From NCBI GenBank assembly GCA_965267505.1, contig OZ254081.1, positions 2,976,001 to 3,040,000 of the forward strand: DNA of 64,000 nt. The letters run 5' to 3'. Position 1 is the stretch's first letter. The number at the start of each line of letters is the position of its first letter. The notes beneath the pieces were generated by a model. It was given only the letters and a program-made list of their open reading frames with translations, was not told the DNA's origin and ran no database searches. The DNA is from JANQHS01 sp965267505 (GTDB taxonomy: Bacteria > Bacteroidota > Bacteroidia > Cytophagales > CCMP332). Below are positions 1 to 6,776 of this stretch, one piece after another. The translations under genes were made by a program, and so were the position numbers.

Positions 1-465
1 AAGTCCCAGCAGGAGAATTATGAAGCATGCTGGCCCAAAGAAATAGTAATCTGATATCAGGATGGAAGCAGCAGAACCGAACAGAAAAGTTTCAATTCCG
101 CTTTGCCCAGTGACCCCTGAATTTTGCATGAAAACCAGGATGATGATCCCAAGGGAGAAAAAGCTTGAGAGAACCAGGGCCAGCGAAGCGTCCTGCTTTA
201 CCTTTTTCTGATTGGAAAGGTACTGGATAAGATACATGGCGATCACCCCCGTAATACTGGCACCGACTAACAGCAAGAGATTGTCCTTGTATCCGGAAAT
301 CAAAAAGCTGATACAAACCCCCGGAAAGACCGAATGGGCCAGAACATCTCCAAGTAATGATTGCTTTTTTAAGAAGACGAAACTTCCGGCAAAAGAAGAG
401 GATATGGACATGATCAAGGTCCCTATTGCAACGATCCAAAAATTGGGGCTATCCAGAATGGTCAC
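1..465 (-). CDS. Divalent-metal ABC transporter permease (ABC-3 family), partial
   Basis: Inner-membrane permease of a Zn/Mn/Fe ABC importer (ZnuB/MntB type). Translation from a GTG at 463-465 gives 155 residues that run off the left edge, roughly half the usual family length. The first membrane span is followed by the family's conserved stretch KKQSLLGDVLAHSVFPGV (residues 33-50), then further hydrophobic segments and SGIETFLFGSAAS, typical of this family. An in-frame TAA lies four codons upstream and the next Met is residue 19, inside the first span, so the GTG is the best start. The ATPase and binding-protein genes are not in view, and the metal cannot be told from this part. The family call is firm; the substrate is not. 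Confidence 0.85.
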   Translation of the reverse strand, partial: MTILDSPNFWIVAIGTLIMSISSSFAGSFVFLKKQSLLGDVLAHSVFPGVCISFLISGYKDNLLLLVGASITGVIAMYLIQYLSNQKKVKQDASLALVLSSFFSLGIIILVFMQNSGVTGQSGIETFLFGSAASILISDYYFFGPACFIILLLGL

Positions 466-542
466 CCTGCAAATTTAGGCACGCCTAAAATCATTTTAAA
501 CAAATGAGCAGAAGATTTTTTAACTAGTTTTGCCAGCTTTCT

Positions 543-626
543 GCCCAGGTGCTGGAACTGGTAGACAGGCATGGTTGAGGGCCATGTGTTCGTATGAGCG
601 TGCGGGTTCGACTCCCGCCCTGGGCA
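543..626 (+). tRNA. tRNA-Leu (anticodon GAG)
   Basis: An 84-nt type II tRNA. The acceptor arm GCCCAGG (543-549) pairs with CCTGGGC (619-625), followed by discriminator A626. The anticodon stem CATGG/CCATG encloses the loop TTGAGGG, giving anticodon GAG (reads CUC/CUU). A long variable arm (GTTC/GAGC stem) is as expected for leucine. The T arm is GCGGG-TTCGACT-CCCGC. CCA is not encoded. Its T arm and acceptor 3' strand are repeated in altered form at 877-941, on the far side of a GIY-YIG gene. Confidence 0.96.
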
Positions 627-639
627 CGAGTTTTTTAAA

Positions 640-876
640 GTGTATTTTGCCTACGTCATCGAAAGCAAGACAGGAAGGGGTTTTTACAAAGGCCACACCC
701 AGAGCCTTTCCACTCGTTTGGAGCAACACAATTCCAATAGAGTAAATTATACAGCCAATTTGGGACCTTGGGAATTGGTTTATTATGAATCATTTGAAAC
801 CAGAGAAGAAGCAATAAGGCGAGAGAAATATTTTAAAACTTCAGCAGGGCGCAGATTCTTAAAAACTAAGATATAA
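640..876 (+). CDS. Small GIY-YIG nuclease-domain protein next to tRNA-Leu
   Basis: A 78-residue single-domain GIY-YIG protein of the UvrC-N/YhbQ-like type. Visible motifs are AYVIES (residues 4-9, the GIY strand), FYKGHT (15-20, the YIG strand), the catalytic-position Arg26 in STRLEQHN, and a Glu-rich helix EEAIRREKYFK with the likely metal-binding Glu. No other domain is present. The start is GTG at 640, only 13 bases after the tRNA. The reading frame is open upstream to 598, inside the tRNA, but has no better start. The stop at 874-876 directly abuts a second copy of the tRNA 3' end. The family is known to cut DNA; integration or homing at the tRNA is inferred from context only. Confidence 0.82.
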   Translation: MYFAYVIESKTGRGFYKGHTQSLSTRLEQHNSNRVNYTANLGPWELVYYESFETREEAIRREKYFKTSAGRRFLKTKI

Positions 877-941
877 GTGGGTTCGACTCCCCGTCCGAAC
901 GGATGAATCCGTTCATCCGGGCAGGGCCGCCCTGGGCACGA
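877..941 (+). repeat. Interrupted second copy of the tRNA-Leu 3' end
   Basis: Bases 877-891 match 602-616 of the tRNA T arm with one difference (T878 for C603). Bases 929-941 match 617-629 exactly (GCCCTGGGCACGA), running three bases past the tRNA discriminator. Between them sit 37 bases (892-928) that are absent from the tRNA and are rich in inverted repeats. The copy has no D or anticodon arm, so it is not a tRNA gene. Together with the copy at 602-629 it brackets the GIY-YIG gene like the direct repeats left by integration at a tRNA 3' end. The repeat is seen directly; its origin is inferred. Confidence 0.85.
897..919. repeat. Two overlapping perfect 8-bp inverted repeats
   Basis: GAACGGAT (897-904) and ATCCGTTC (907-914) form one hairpin with a 2-base loop. 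CGGATGAA (900-907) and TTCATCCG (912-919) form another with a 4-base loop. They share bases, so only one can form at a time. A smaller hairpin, CAGGG/CCCTG (922-926/930-934), follows. There is no T tract, so this is not a standard terminator. Confidence 0.75.
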
Positions 942-974
942 TCTTAGAAATTCCTACGACTCCAACTAAGGAAA

Positions 975-2099
975 CTACTTAAGCAACTCTCTGCTAATCA
1001 CCATTTTCTGGATCTCCGTGGTTCCTTCACCAATGGTGCAAAGCTTAGAATCCCTGAGAAATTTTTCAGCCGGGAAATCCTTCGTATATCCATAACCTCC
1101 ATGAATCTGTATGCCTTCCATACTTACCTCCACGCAAGCTTCAGAAGCATAGAATTTTGCCATAGCACTTTCAAGGGTGACCTTCTCTCCGGCATCCTTA
1201 AGTTTACCTGCATCAATGGTTAACAATTCTGCCGCCCTCATCTTAGTGGCCATATCAGCCAATTTGAACGAGATAGCCTGAAATTGAGCTATGGACTTCC
1301 CAAACTGCTTACGCTCCTTGGAATATGCTTTGGCAGCTTCAAGAGCTCCGAAACCAATCCCAAGAGATAAGGAAGCAATAGAGATCCTTCCTCCATCCAA
1401 AACTCTCATAGACTGAATAAAGCCTTCTCCCTGCTGTCCAATTAGATTCTCTTTTGGAATTCTGCAATTGTCAAAGAATAAACTCGCCGTCTCAGAGGCT
1501 CTTACCCCCAGTTTGTTTTCCTTTTTACCCCCAGTGAACCCCGGCGTGCCTCTTTCAACTATGAAAGCTGACATTCCATGAGAATCTCCTGGTTCTCCGG
1601 TCCTTGCAATTACAACCGCAACATCTCCACTGATCCCATGGGTGATAAAATTCTTGGAGCCATTCAATACCCATTCATCTCCATCCAGAACCGCAGTGGT
1701 AGACATGTTCATCGCATCTGATCCTGTCCCAACCTCGGTTAGGCCCCAGGCCCCGATCCATTCTCCGGAAGCTAATTTTGGGAGGTACTTTTTCTTTTGC
1801 TCCTCATTTGCCTCAGTAAGGATATGTCCTGTGCAAAGGGAGTTGTGGGCTGCAAGACTTAACCCAATTCCACCACAAACTTTCGATATTTCAATGAGGA
1901 TGGCTATGTAGGCTTCATAGTTCAAACCTGCTCCACCATACTCTTCTGGGACCAGCACCCCCATGAATCCCTGTTGTCCCATTTCTTTGAAAAGGTCTAC
2001 GGGAAAAAACTGGCTTTCGTCCCATTCCATGACGTGTGGACGAATATATTTTTCTGCAAAATCTCGGGCGCTTTCCCTGATTAGTTTAAGATCACTCAT
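975..2099 (-). CDS. Acyl-CoA dehydrogenase
   Basis: Cytoplasmic FAD enzyme that oxidises acyl-CoA to the 2,3-enoyl-CoA in fatty-acid or branched-chain amino-acid breakdown. The 374-residue length is normal for short/medium-chain members. It has the N-terminal helical domain, the FAD/substrate signature GAWGLTEVGTGSDAM (residues 116-130), and the C-terminal signature QIHGGYGYTKDFP. The catalytic-base position is Glu358 in IGEGTTEIQK, as in short- and medium-chain enzymes. The ATG at 2097-2099 is clear. It is a single gene with no beta-oxidation partner beside it, so chain length and branching preference are not determined. Confidence 0.93.
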   Translation of the reverse strand: MSDLKLIRESARDFAEKYIRPHVMEWDESQFFPVDLFKEMGQQGFMGVLVPEEYGGAGLNYEAYIAILIEISKVCGGIGLSLAAHNSLCTGHILTEANEEQKKKYLPKLASGEWIGAWGLTEVGTGSDAMNMSTTAVLDGDEWVLNGSKNFITHGISGDVAVVIARTGEPGDSHGMSAFIVERGTPGFTGGKKENKLGVRASETASLFFDNCRIPKENLIGQQGEGFIQSMRVLDGGRISIASLSLGIGFGALEAAKAYSKERKQFGKSIAQFQAISFKLADMATKMRAAELLTIDAGKLKDAGEKVTLESAMAKFYASEACVEVSMEGIQIHGGYGYTKDFPAEKFLRDSKLCTIGEGTTEIQKMVISRELLK

Positions 2100-2263
2100 A
2101 CTCCTTGTTTGGCTAGGATATCCTTAAAAGATAACAATTTTTTAGGCTAGGTGTTTTCAACTCTCCAATGCTGCGAAAATATGAGATTTAACAGAACTTA
2201 ATGTCGTCCATTAGGGGTTTTGATGGCAAAGTCTGAATAAATTCGCCCCAAGAAATACTTAGC

Positions 2264-3538
2264 ATGAAGAGATTCAATCTGGAAAATATTCCGGAAACAG
2301 AGAAACCCAGGATCATAATCATTGGAGCTGGGTTTGGAGGCCTAAAACTCATGTGGTCTCTTGCAGGAAAAGGTTTTCAGATTGTACTGATCGACCGGCA
2401 TAATTACCACCAGTTTCAACCACTATTCTATCAGGTAGCCACTGCGGGGTTAGAACCCAGCTCAATAAGTTTTCCCCTTAGAAAGGTCTTTCATAAAAAG
2501 AAAGATGTTCATATCCGTATGGCAGAGTTGCTGAAGGTTGAGAGCTCGGAGAGTTATGTCGAAACATCTTTAGGAAAGATCTCCTACGACCATTTGGTAA
2601 TTGCCACAGGTGTAACCACCAACTTCTTTGGCAACGCGAACATTGAAAAGAACAGCCTTCCCATGAAAAGCGTAGGGGAGGCCTTGTTCCTGAGAAATAA
2701 GATCCTGAGCAATTTTGAAAAGGCAATTAACGAGATGGATGAGGCCTTAAGAAGATCCCTATTGAACATTGTGGTGGTAGGAGGTGGTCCAACCGGTGTT
2801 GAGGTTAGTGGAGCCCTTTCTGAAATGAGGAAATATGTGCTTCCTGTCGATTTCCCGGAATTGGATTTCAATCAAATGACCATAAGTCTTCTTGAGGCTG
2901 GTCCAAAATTATTGCCTGGAATGTCTGAAGCCTCTTCAAGGAAGGCAGAGGATTATCTAAAGAAGCTGGGTGTTCAGGTAAAAACTCAAGCTTTAGTAGA
3001 AGATTATGATGGTGAAATGGTAAGAGTAAAAGATTCGGAGGATCTTCATTCAAAGACGCTCATTTGGGCTGCTGGAGTAAAAGGAATCAATATCCATGGG
3101 CTTGAAGGAAGCTTTTCTTCAAGAGGAAGGTTCCTGGTGGATAGATTCAACAGGCTTCAAGGAAAGGAAAATATCTATGCTTTGGGTGATATTGCTCAGA
3201 TGGCCGAAGGAACGTATTCGGAAGGCCATCCGCAGGTGGCTCAAGTAGCCATTCAACAGGCTAATCTCCTGGCAAAGAACCTTAGAACTAAGAAAGGATG
3301 GAAAGAGTTTAGTTATAAGGACTTGGGAAGTATGGCTACTGTTGGAAGAAACTTGGCCGTGGCTGATCTTCCCTTCATGCGTTTTCAAGGGTTTCTTGCC
3401 TGGGTTTTTTGGTTAGCTGTTCATCTTGCTCAAATATTGGGTGTGAAGAATAAGGTCTTCATATTCCTGAATTGGGCATGGAGCTATCTCACTTTTGACC
3501 AAAGCCTCAGATTGATTCTCAGGCAGGGTGATAAATAA
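2264..3538 (+). CDS. ndh: Type II NADH:quinone oxidoreductase (NDH-2)
   Basis: Single-subunit, non-proton-pumping NADH dehydrogenase that passes electrons to quinone on the inner face of the membrane. The 424 residues contain the FAD-binding Rossmann motif GAGFGG (21-26), the family stretch NYHQFQPLFYQVATAGLEP, the NAD-binding motif VVVGGGPTGVEVSG (about 169-182) and the second FAD motif IYALGDIAQ. The C-terminal part (from about 375) is hydrophobic/amphipathic and suits membrane docking. It starts at ATG 2264 and is monocistronic, ending at a bidirectional terminator. Confidence in the family is high. Confidence 0.93.
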   Translation: MKRFNLENIPETEKPRIIIIGAGFGGLKLMWSLAGKGFQIVLIDRHNYHQFQPLFYQVATAGLEPSSISFPLRKVFHKKKDVHIRMAELLKVESSESYVETSLGKISYDHLVIATGVTTNFFGNANIEKNSLPMKSVGEALFLRNKILSNFEKAINEMDEALRRSLLNIVVVGGGPTGVEVSGALSEMRKYVLPVDFPELDFNQMTISLLEAGPKLLPGMSEASSRKAEDYLKKLGVQVKTQALVEDYDGEMVRVKDSEDLHSKTLIWAAGVKGINIHGLEGSFSSRGRFLVDRFNRLQGKENIYALGDIAQMAEGTYSEGHPQVAQVAIQQANLLAKNLRTKKGWKEFSYKDLGSMATVGRNLAVADLPFMRFQGFLAWVFWLAVHLAQILGVKNKVFIFLNWAWSYLTFDQSLRLILRQGDK

Positions 3539-3567
3539 AAAGGGGGCATAAGCCCCTTATTTGTTTG
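3536..3567. terminator. Bidirectional intrinsic terminator between ndh and an outer-membrane gene
   Basis: The stem AAGGGG (3540-3545) pairs with CCCCTT (3553-3558), flanked by A-rich and T-rich tracts on the two sides. It lies between the stops of two convergent genes (3538 and 3581) and can serve both. The T tract is stronger in the minus direction. Confidence 0.75.
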
Positions 3568-3580
3568 CGTTAATTTTTCC

Positions 3581-4171
3581 CTAGTTCCAGGCAAATCCAA
3601 CATTTACTCCCAGGTACGAAACATTATCAATAGAACCTGATGCAAATGCATAATTAAACCTCAAACTACCCAAAAAGTATGCATCCCGATTCATGGGTAC
3701 TGCAACTCCAACTTCAGGAGCAATGCCAAGATGCCATTCCCTTGGCTCAATGGTATAGATTCCCATATCGGTCCTTTGGTAAATCCGATAAGCCCCAACT
3801 CCTCCGCCGACAAAGATCCTTGGATCCCCGTAGTCTCCAAGGAAGTAATCAACGGTTAATAAAAAAGGGAAGGAGTTTATGTATCTCCACTGTTGTCCCG
3901 TTACCGCAGTATTCCCGCCATCAAGAAAATAAGTGGCTTCTGGTTTTGCTTCATAGAAAACATTCCAACCAACTGAACCCCCAACGGTTACATCTGGTGA
4001 AACAAATCCCTTGTAATCGATTCCAAAACCTCTTCCACTGAAGCTGCTAATAAAGTCGGCGGTAGTACCTACGGGTAGGGCCATTTGATAGGACATGCCG
4101 AACATGGAACCTTGTGCAGAGGCCGACAATCCTGCAAACACCACTAGCATTGTTATGTATATGTTTCTCAT
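3581..4171 (-). CDS. Outer-membrane beta-barrel protein
   Basis: A 196-residue exported protein: signal peptide MRNIYITMLVVFAGLSASAQ, then alternating aromatic/Gly-rich strands ending in a C-terminal aromatic-type strand (GVNVGFAWN), as in small porin-like OMPs. The start is ATG 4169-4171. An in-frame TTG two codons upstream also reads open, but the ATG gives a cleaner signal peptide and sits 2 bases after the stop of the upstream lipoprotein gene. It ends a tight minus-strand run (nucleotidyltransferase, kinase, DUF4136 lipoprotein, this gene). The cargo or role is unknown. Confidence 0.75.
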   Translation of the reverse strand: MRNIYITMLVVFAGLSASAQGSMFGMSYQMALPVGTTADFISSFSGRGFGIDYKGFVSPDVTVGGSVGWNVFYEAKPEATYFLDGGNTAVTGQQWRYINSFPFLLTVDYFLGDYGDPRIFVGGGVGAYRIYQRTDMGIYTIEPREWHLGIAPEVGVAVPMNRDAYFLGSLRFNYAFASGSIDNVSYLGVNVGFAWN

Positions 4172-4173
4172 AT

Positions 4174-4821
4174 TCAATTGGTTGAGGCCTGTATATAAGG
4201 TGATTGTTCAAATGCCTGACCTATCCCTGCAATTACACGACTTTGATTGTTGGAATTACTTGAACTCGCAAGTCCATTAATGGCACCTTCCCAAGTAAGA
4301 GGAAACCTATCGGTTACAGGATCTCCTCCTTTGAAGTACCCAAGGTTCATGATCACCGAGCCTGTTGTATAGGAATAGGTGGAAGGCACCCAGCCTCCCC
4401 AGCCCCAGCCCCAGCCCCAGCCATAACCCCATCCCCAACCACCAATCGGGTACCAAACTGTTCCACTGTTTCTGGAATAAATGCCTGATACTACCATGAT
4501 CAGATCAGGATTAGCCGGGTTCGTATAATCAACTGTATCTGCGATGGTTGATACCGAATCATACCCCCGGGCTTTCATTTGATCTATCACCTCTCTGATG
4601 ATTTCTATTTCGAATGCCCGATCTGGCTCGAAGGATTCCACATTTGTGACCCAGTTGATGGAGTCATAAATGAAAAATGTCTTGTGCTCGTCAAAGTCAA
4701 ATGTCGGAGAGCGATGGGTCAGGGCAATATCAAGATCCTGAATAAATTCAGGTCCCTTTGGGTAGCATCCCCATAGGGATATGATTGCGAACAGGAGAAA
4801 AAGTCGAAAATAGACCTTCAT
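4174..4821 (-). CDS. DUF4136 lipoprotein with a Gly-Trp repeat loop
   Basis: A 215-residue lipoprotein with lipobox LWGC (Cys19), followed by a DUF4136-type fold: FDEHKTFFIYD near residue 43, a helix IEIIREVIDQMKARGYD, and a strand PDLIMVVSG. Residues 127-144 form an insert made almost only of Gly and Trp, encoded by a perfect hexamer repeat in the DNA. The stop is two bases before the start of the barrel gene and the start overlaps the kinase stop by 4 bases, suggesting co-transcription. The family has no defined activity; an envelope location is inferred from the lipobox. Confidence 0.82.
   Translation of the reverse strand: MKVYFRLFLLFAIISLWGCYPKGPEFIQDLDIALTHRSPTFDFDEHKTFFIYDSINWVTNVESFEPDRAFEIEIIREVIDQMKARGYDSVSTIADTVDYTNPANPDLIMVVSGIYSRNSGTVWYPIGGWGWGYGWGWGWGWGGWVPSTYSYTTGSVIMNLGYFKGGDPVTDRFPLTWEGAINGLASSSNSNNQSRVIAGIGQAFEQSPYIQASTN
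4397..4422 (-). repeat. Hexamer tandem repeat coding (Gly-Trp)n
   Basis: The plus-strand unit CCCCAG is repeated 4.3 times without a mismatch. On the coding strand it reads GGC TGG, adding one Gly-Trp per unit. In-frame gain or loss of units would change the loop length without breaking the gene. Confidence 0.9.
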
Positions 4822-5873
4822 GCTTTAGTTTTCTTGTTTAAAATATACTGTTCCAAATCTAATAATAACCTTGGTTCCATTTCCAAGGTTTTTTCAAGTA
4901 GATGCAATTGATTCTTGGCTCTTTGAAGATTCTGTCCCATAAATTCCGTTTTGTAATAAGTATCTCCTTGAAAATGATCAGAAAGAAATCTGCTGCTTTG
5001 CTGCCAAATAAGGTTCTTTATTGCTTCCAAAGCTAATCCAGGTTCAAATGCAATTGAGTTTACCAGGGATTGATTCCAGAATCCTTTTGAGACAGATTCA
5101 AAATAACCCGCTTTAAATGAAGGCATCAGATTTGAACTTTCATCTAGGTCCCAGCAAGAAGACCTGAATAGATCTGCATATTCAAAGTAGGGGCTACCAA
5201 CCATCATCGTATCAAAATCAATGATAGCCTTGACCAAATCTCTCTCGAACAATGCATTTCCAATCTTGCAGTCATTGATACATACCTGGTCAAAGCAGTC
5301 TGTTAATCTTGAAGGGTCCAGCTCTTCATAATGATCAGTTAATTTTTGAAAGGCAGTTTGAGTTTCGAGATCACTTTGAAGCTTTTTACTCTCAGCTTTT
5401 ACCAATTGCTCAAATCGACTTTGGCTGTCAAAAAAGCCATGAAGAGGCACATATATTTTATCCGGGGAAAGTTCGCGAAGCAAATTGATTAACAACCCAT
5501 ATTTTTCTCCCAATGAAGCCAGCTGCTTACTATTGGATGCCATAGTAAGACTTTCCAGCTTTGGGAAGTACTTCATTAAACGCCATAAATCTAGGCTGCC
5601 TGTGGATTTTTCCCCAAGCTCTAGTTCAGATATCAATTTCGGTTCCAGGAGTCCAATTTGGCTCCATTTTTCATCCATAAAGCTTAAGAATGCCTTCAGG
5701 TTCCTCTGTATCAATCCGGGATCCTTAAAAACCTTAGAATTTATTTTCTGAAGGATGAAACTCTCACCTGCTTTATTGGTAACCCGAAATGAATCATTGA
5801 TCAAACCAGTGCCCAGTCCTTGGACTTCAACGATCTGCCATTCTTCTTTGATGCGAATAGGGATCAACTCCAA
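4818..5873 (-). CDS. APH-fold sugar kinase, N-acetylhexosamine 1-kinase-like
   Basis: A 351-residue kinase-like protein of the aminoglycoside/choline phosphotransferase fold, closest in motif order to N-acetylhexosamine 1-kinase (NahK). Visible are the nucleotide loop GTGLINDSF (21-29), Lys43 in FILQKIN, the catalytic loop INDCKIGNALF (199-209; Asp201, Asn206) and the metal motif IDFDTMMVG (218-226). NahK-type proteins usually have His-Asn-Asp in the loop; here His is Ile. The start is a TTG at 5871-5873, overlapping the upstream nucleotidyltransferase by 10 bases; no ATG occurs before residue 66. The kinase/nucleotidyltransferase pair suggests sugar-1-phosphate formation then nucleotide activation. 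The exact sugar is inferred. Confidence 0.75.
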   Translation of the reverse strand: MELIPIRIKEEWQIVEVQGLGTGLINDSFRVTNKAGESFILQKINSKVFKDPGLIQRNLKAFLSFMDEKWSQIGLLEPKLISELELGEKSTGSLDLWRLMKYFPKLESLTMASNSKQLASLGEKYGLLINLLRELSPDKIYVPLHGFFDSQSRFEQLVKAESKKLQSDLETQTAFQKLTDHYEELDPSRLTDCFDQVCINDCKIGNALFERDLVKAIIDFDTMMVGSPYFEYADLFRSSCWDLDESSNLMPSFKAGYFESVSKGFWNQSLVNSIAFEPGLALEAIKNLIWQQSSRFLSDHFQGDTYYKTEFMGQNLQRAKNQLHLLEKTLEMEPRLLLDLEQYILNKKTKA

Positions 5874-6751
5874 AGTTTTTGATGATAGGATCCGTGGTTG
5901 TGTTTCTCAGCAAAGAAGTATTGAGCTTGGATGAGGTCATTTGGGTGAGTTAATCCACACCATTCTTTTCCAATGACCTTGTATTTGATAGGGAATTCCA
6001 AAGTTCTAAATATCACATCGGGCAACATATATTCACCGGAGGTGGGGTTTTCCAATCCTTTCAGGAACTGATTGAAATCGTTAAGGATCCCTTTGAAATG
6101 ATCCTTGTTCAAGTACCAAAAATTCATTGACACCGCATCACTATCACTTAATCTTTGATCTTGCCAATCCGAGCAGTCACCCGATACTTCTTGGTCCTTC
6201 TTTTCTATGCCGGTAAATTCGATCAAACTTTCAACATTAACACCATCTCCTTTTATGATTGCCCTGTTGACGGGACCCGAGTTTGATAAGGTTTTTGATA
6301 AGGGAAAGGCTCCAACAAATGGAGGGTTGACAGCTCCGTTTATTGTCTCCGACAGGCTATCCTTAAAAATGCTGTCCCCGTAATAATCATCTCCATTGAT
6401 CAAAAAGAATTCGCCTTCAAGATGGGGAAGTGCGGTTATTAGGGCATGACCTGTGCCCATAGGTTTCGATCTTTCCTCGCGTAATCCAGTAGGCAAGCTT
6501 TGAACGGCAAAGTCAACTTCCAGGCCTTGGGGAAAGCGTTTAAAAACTAAGCGTTGAAGGTTTTCCAACAGATCTGAACGCGTGATAAAAAGGATTTTCT
6601 TAATGCCGGCCTGATAAGCATCGTATATGCTGTACTCCCAGATCTTTTCTTTATTGGGCCCTACATCTGCGAACTGCTTGTAACCCTCAAATCTCTTTGA
6701 TGCCCCTGCGGCTAATATCACCAAGCTTATATTAGGATTTCCGGGATTCAT
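5864..6751 (-). CDS. Sugar-1-phosphate nucleotidyltransferase family protein
   Basis: A 295-residue GT-A-fold nucleotidyltransferase. The nucleotide-binding loop LAAGASKRFEGYK (13-25), the KPMGTGHAL motif (96-104) and the metal motif INGDDYYG (118-125) are all visible. It would turn a hexose or hexosamine 1-phosphate into an NDP-sugar. ATG 6749-6751 is chosen; a TTG six codons upstream is in frame but lies towards the divergent symporter start, leaving almost no room. Only 25 bases separate the two divergent ATGs. The 10-base overlap with the kinase gene argues for coupled expression and a shared pathway. Confidence 0.8.
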   Translation of the reverse strand: MNPGNPNISLVILAAGASKRFEGYKQFADVGPNKEKIWEYSIYDAYQAGIKKILFITRSDLLENLQRLVFKRFPQGLEVDFAVQSLPTGLREERSKPMGTGHALITALPHLEGEFFLINGDDYYGDSIFKDSLSETINGAVNPPFVGAFPLSKTLSNSGPVNRAIIKGDGVNVESLIEFTGIEKKDQEVSGDCSDWQDQRLSDSDAVSMNFWYLNKDHFKGILNDFNQFLKGLENPTSGEYMLPDVIFRTLEFPIKYKVIGKEWCGLTHPNDLIQAQYFFAEKHNHGSYHQKLWS

Positions 6752-6776
6752 TTTCTTTGTGAAGCTCAAAGCGAAA

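Noticed and set aside
530..745. Open frame running through the tRNA-Leu into the GIY-YIG region
   Set aside because: It reads the tRNA and the nuclease gene in the wrong frame; the protein has no family features.
877..941. A second tRNA gene
   Set aside because: It has only an altered T arm and acceptor strand; no D arm, anticodon arm or 5' acceptor strand is present.
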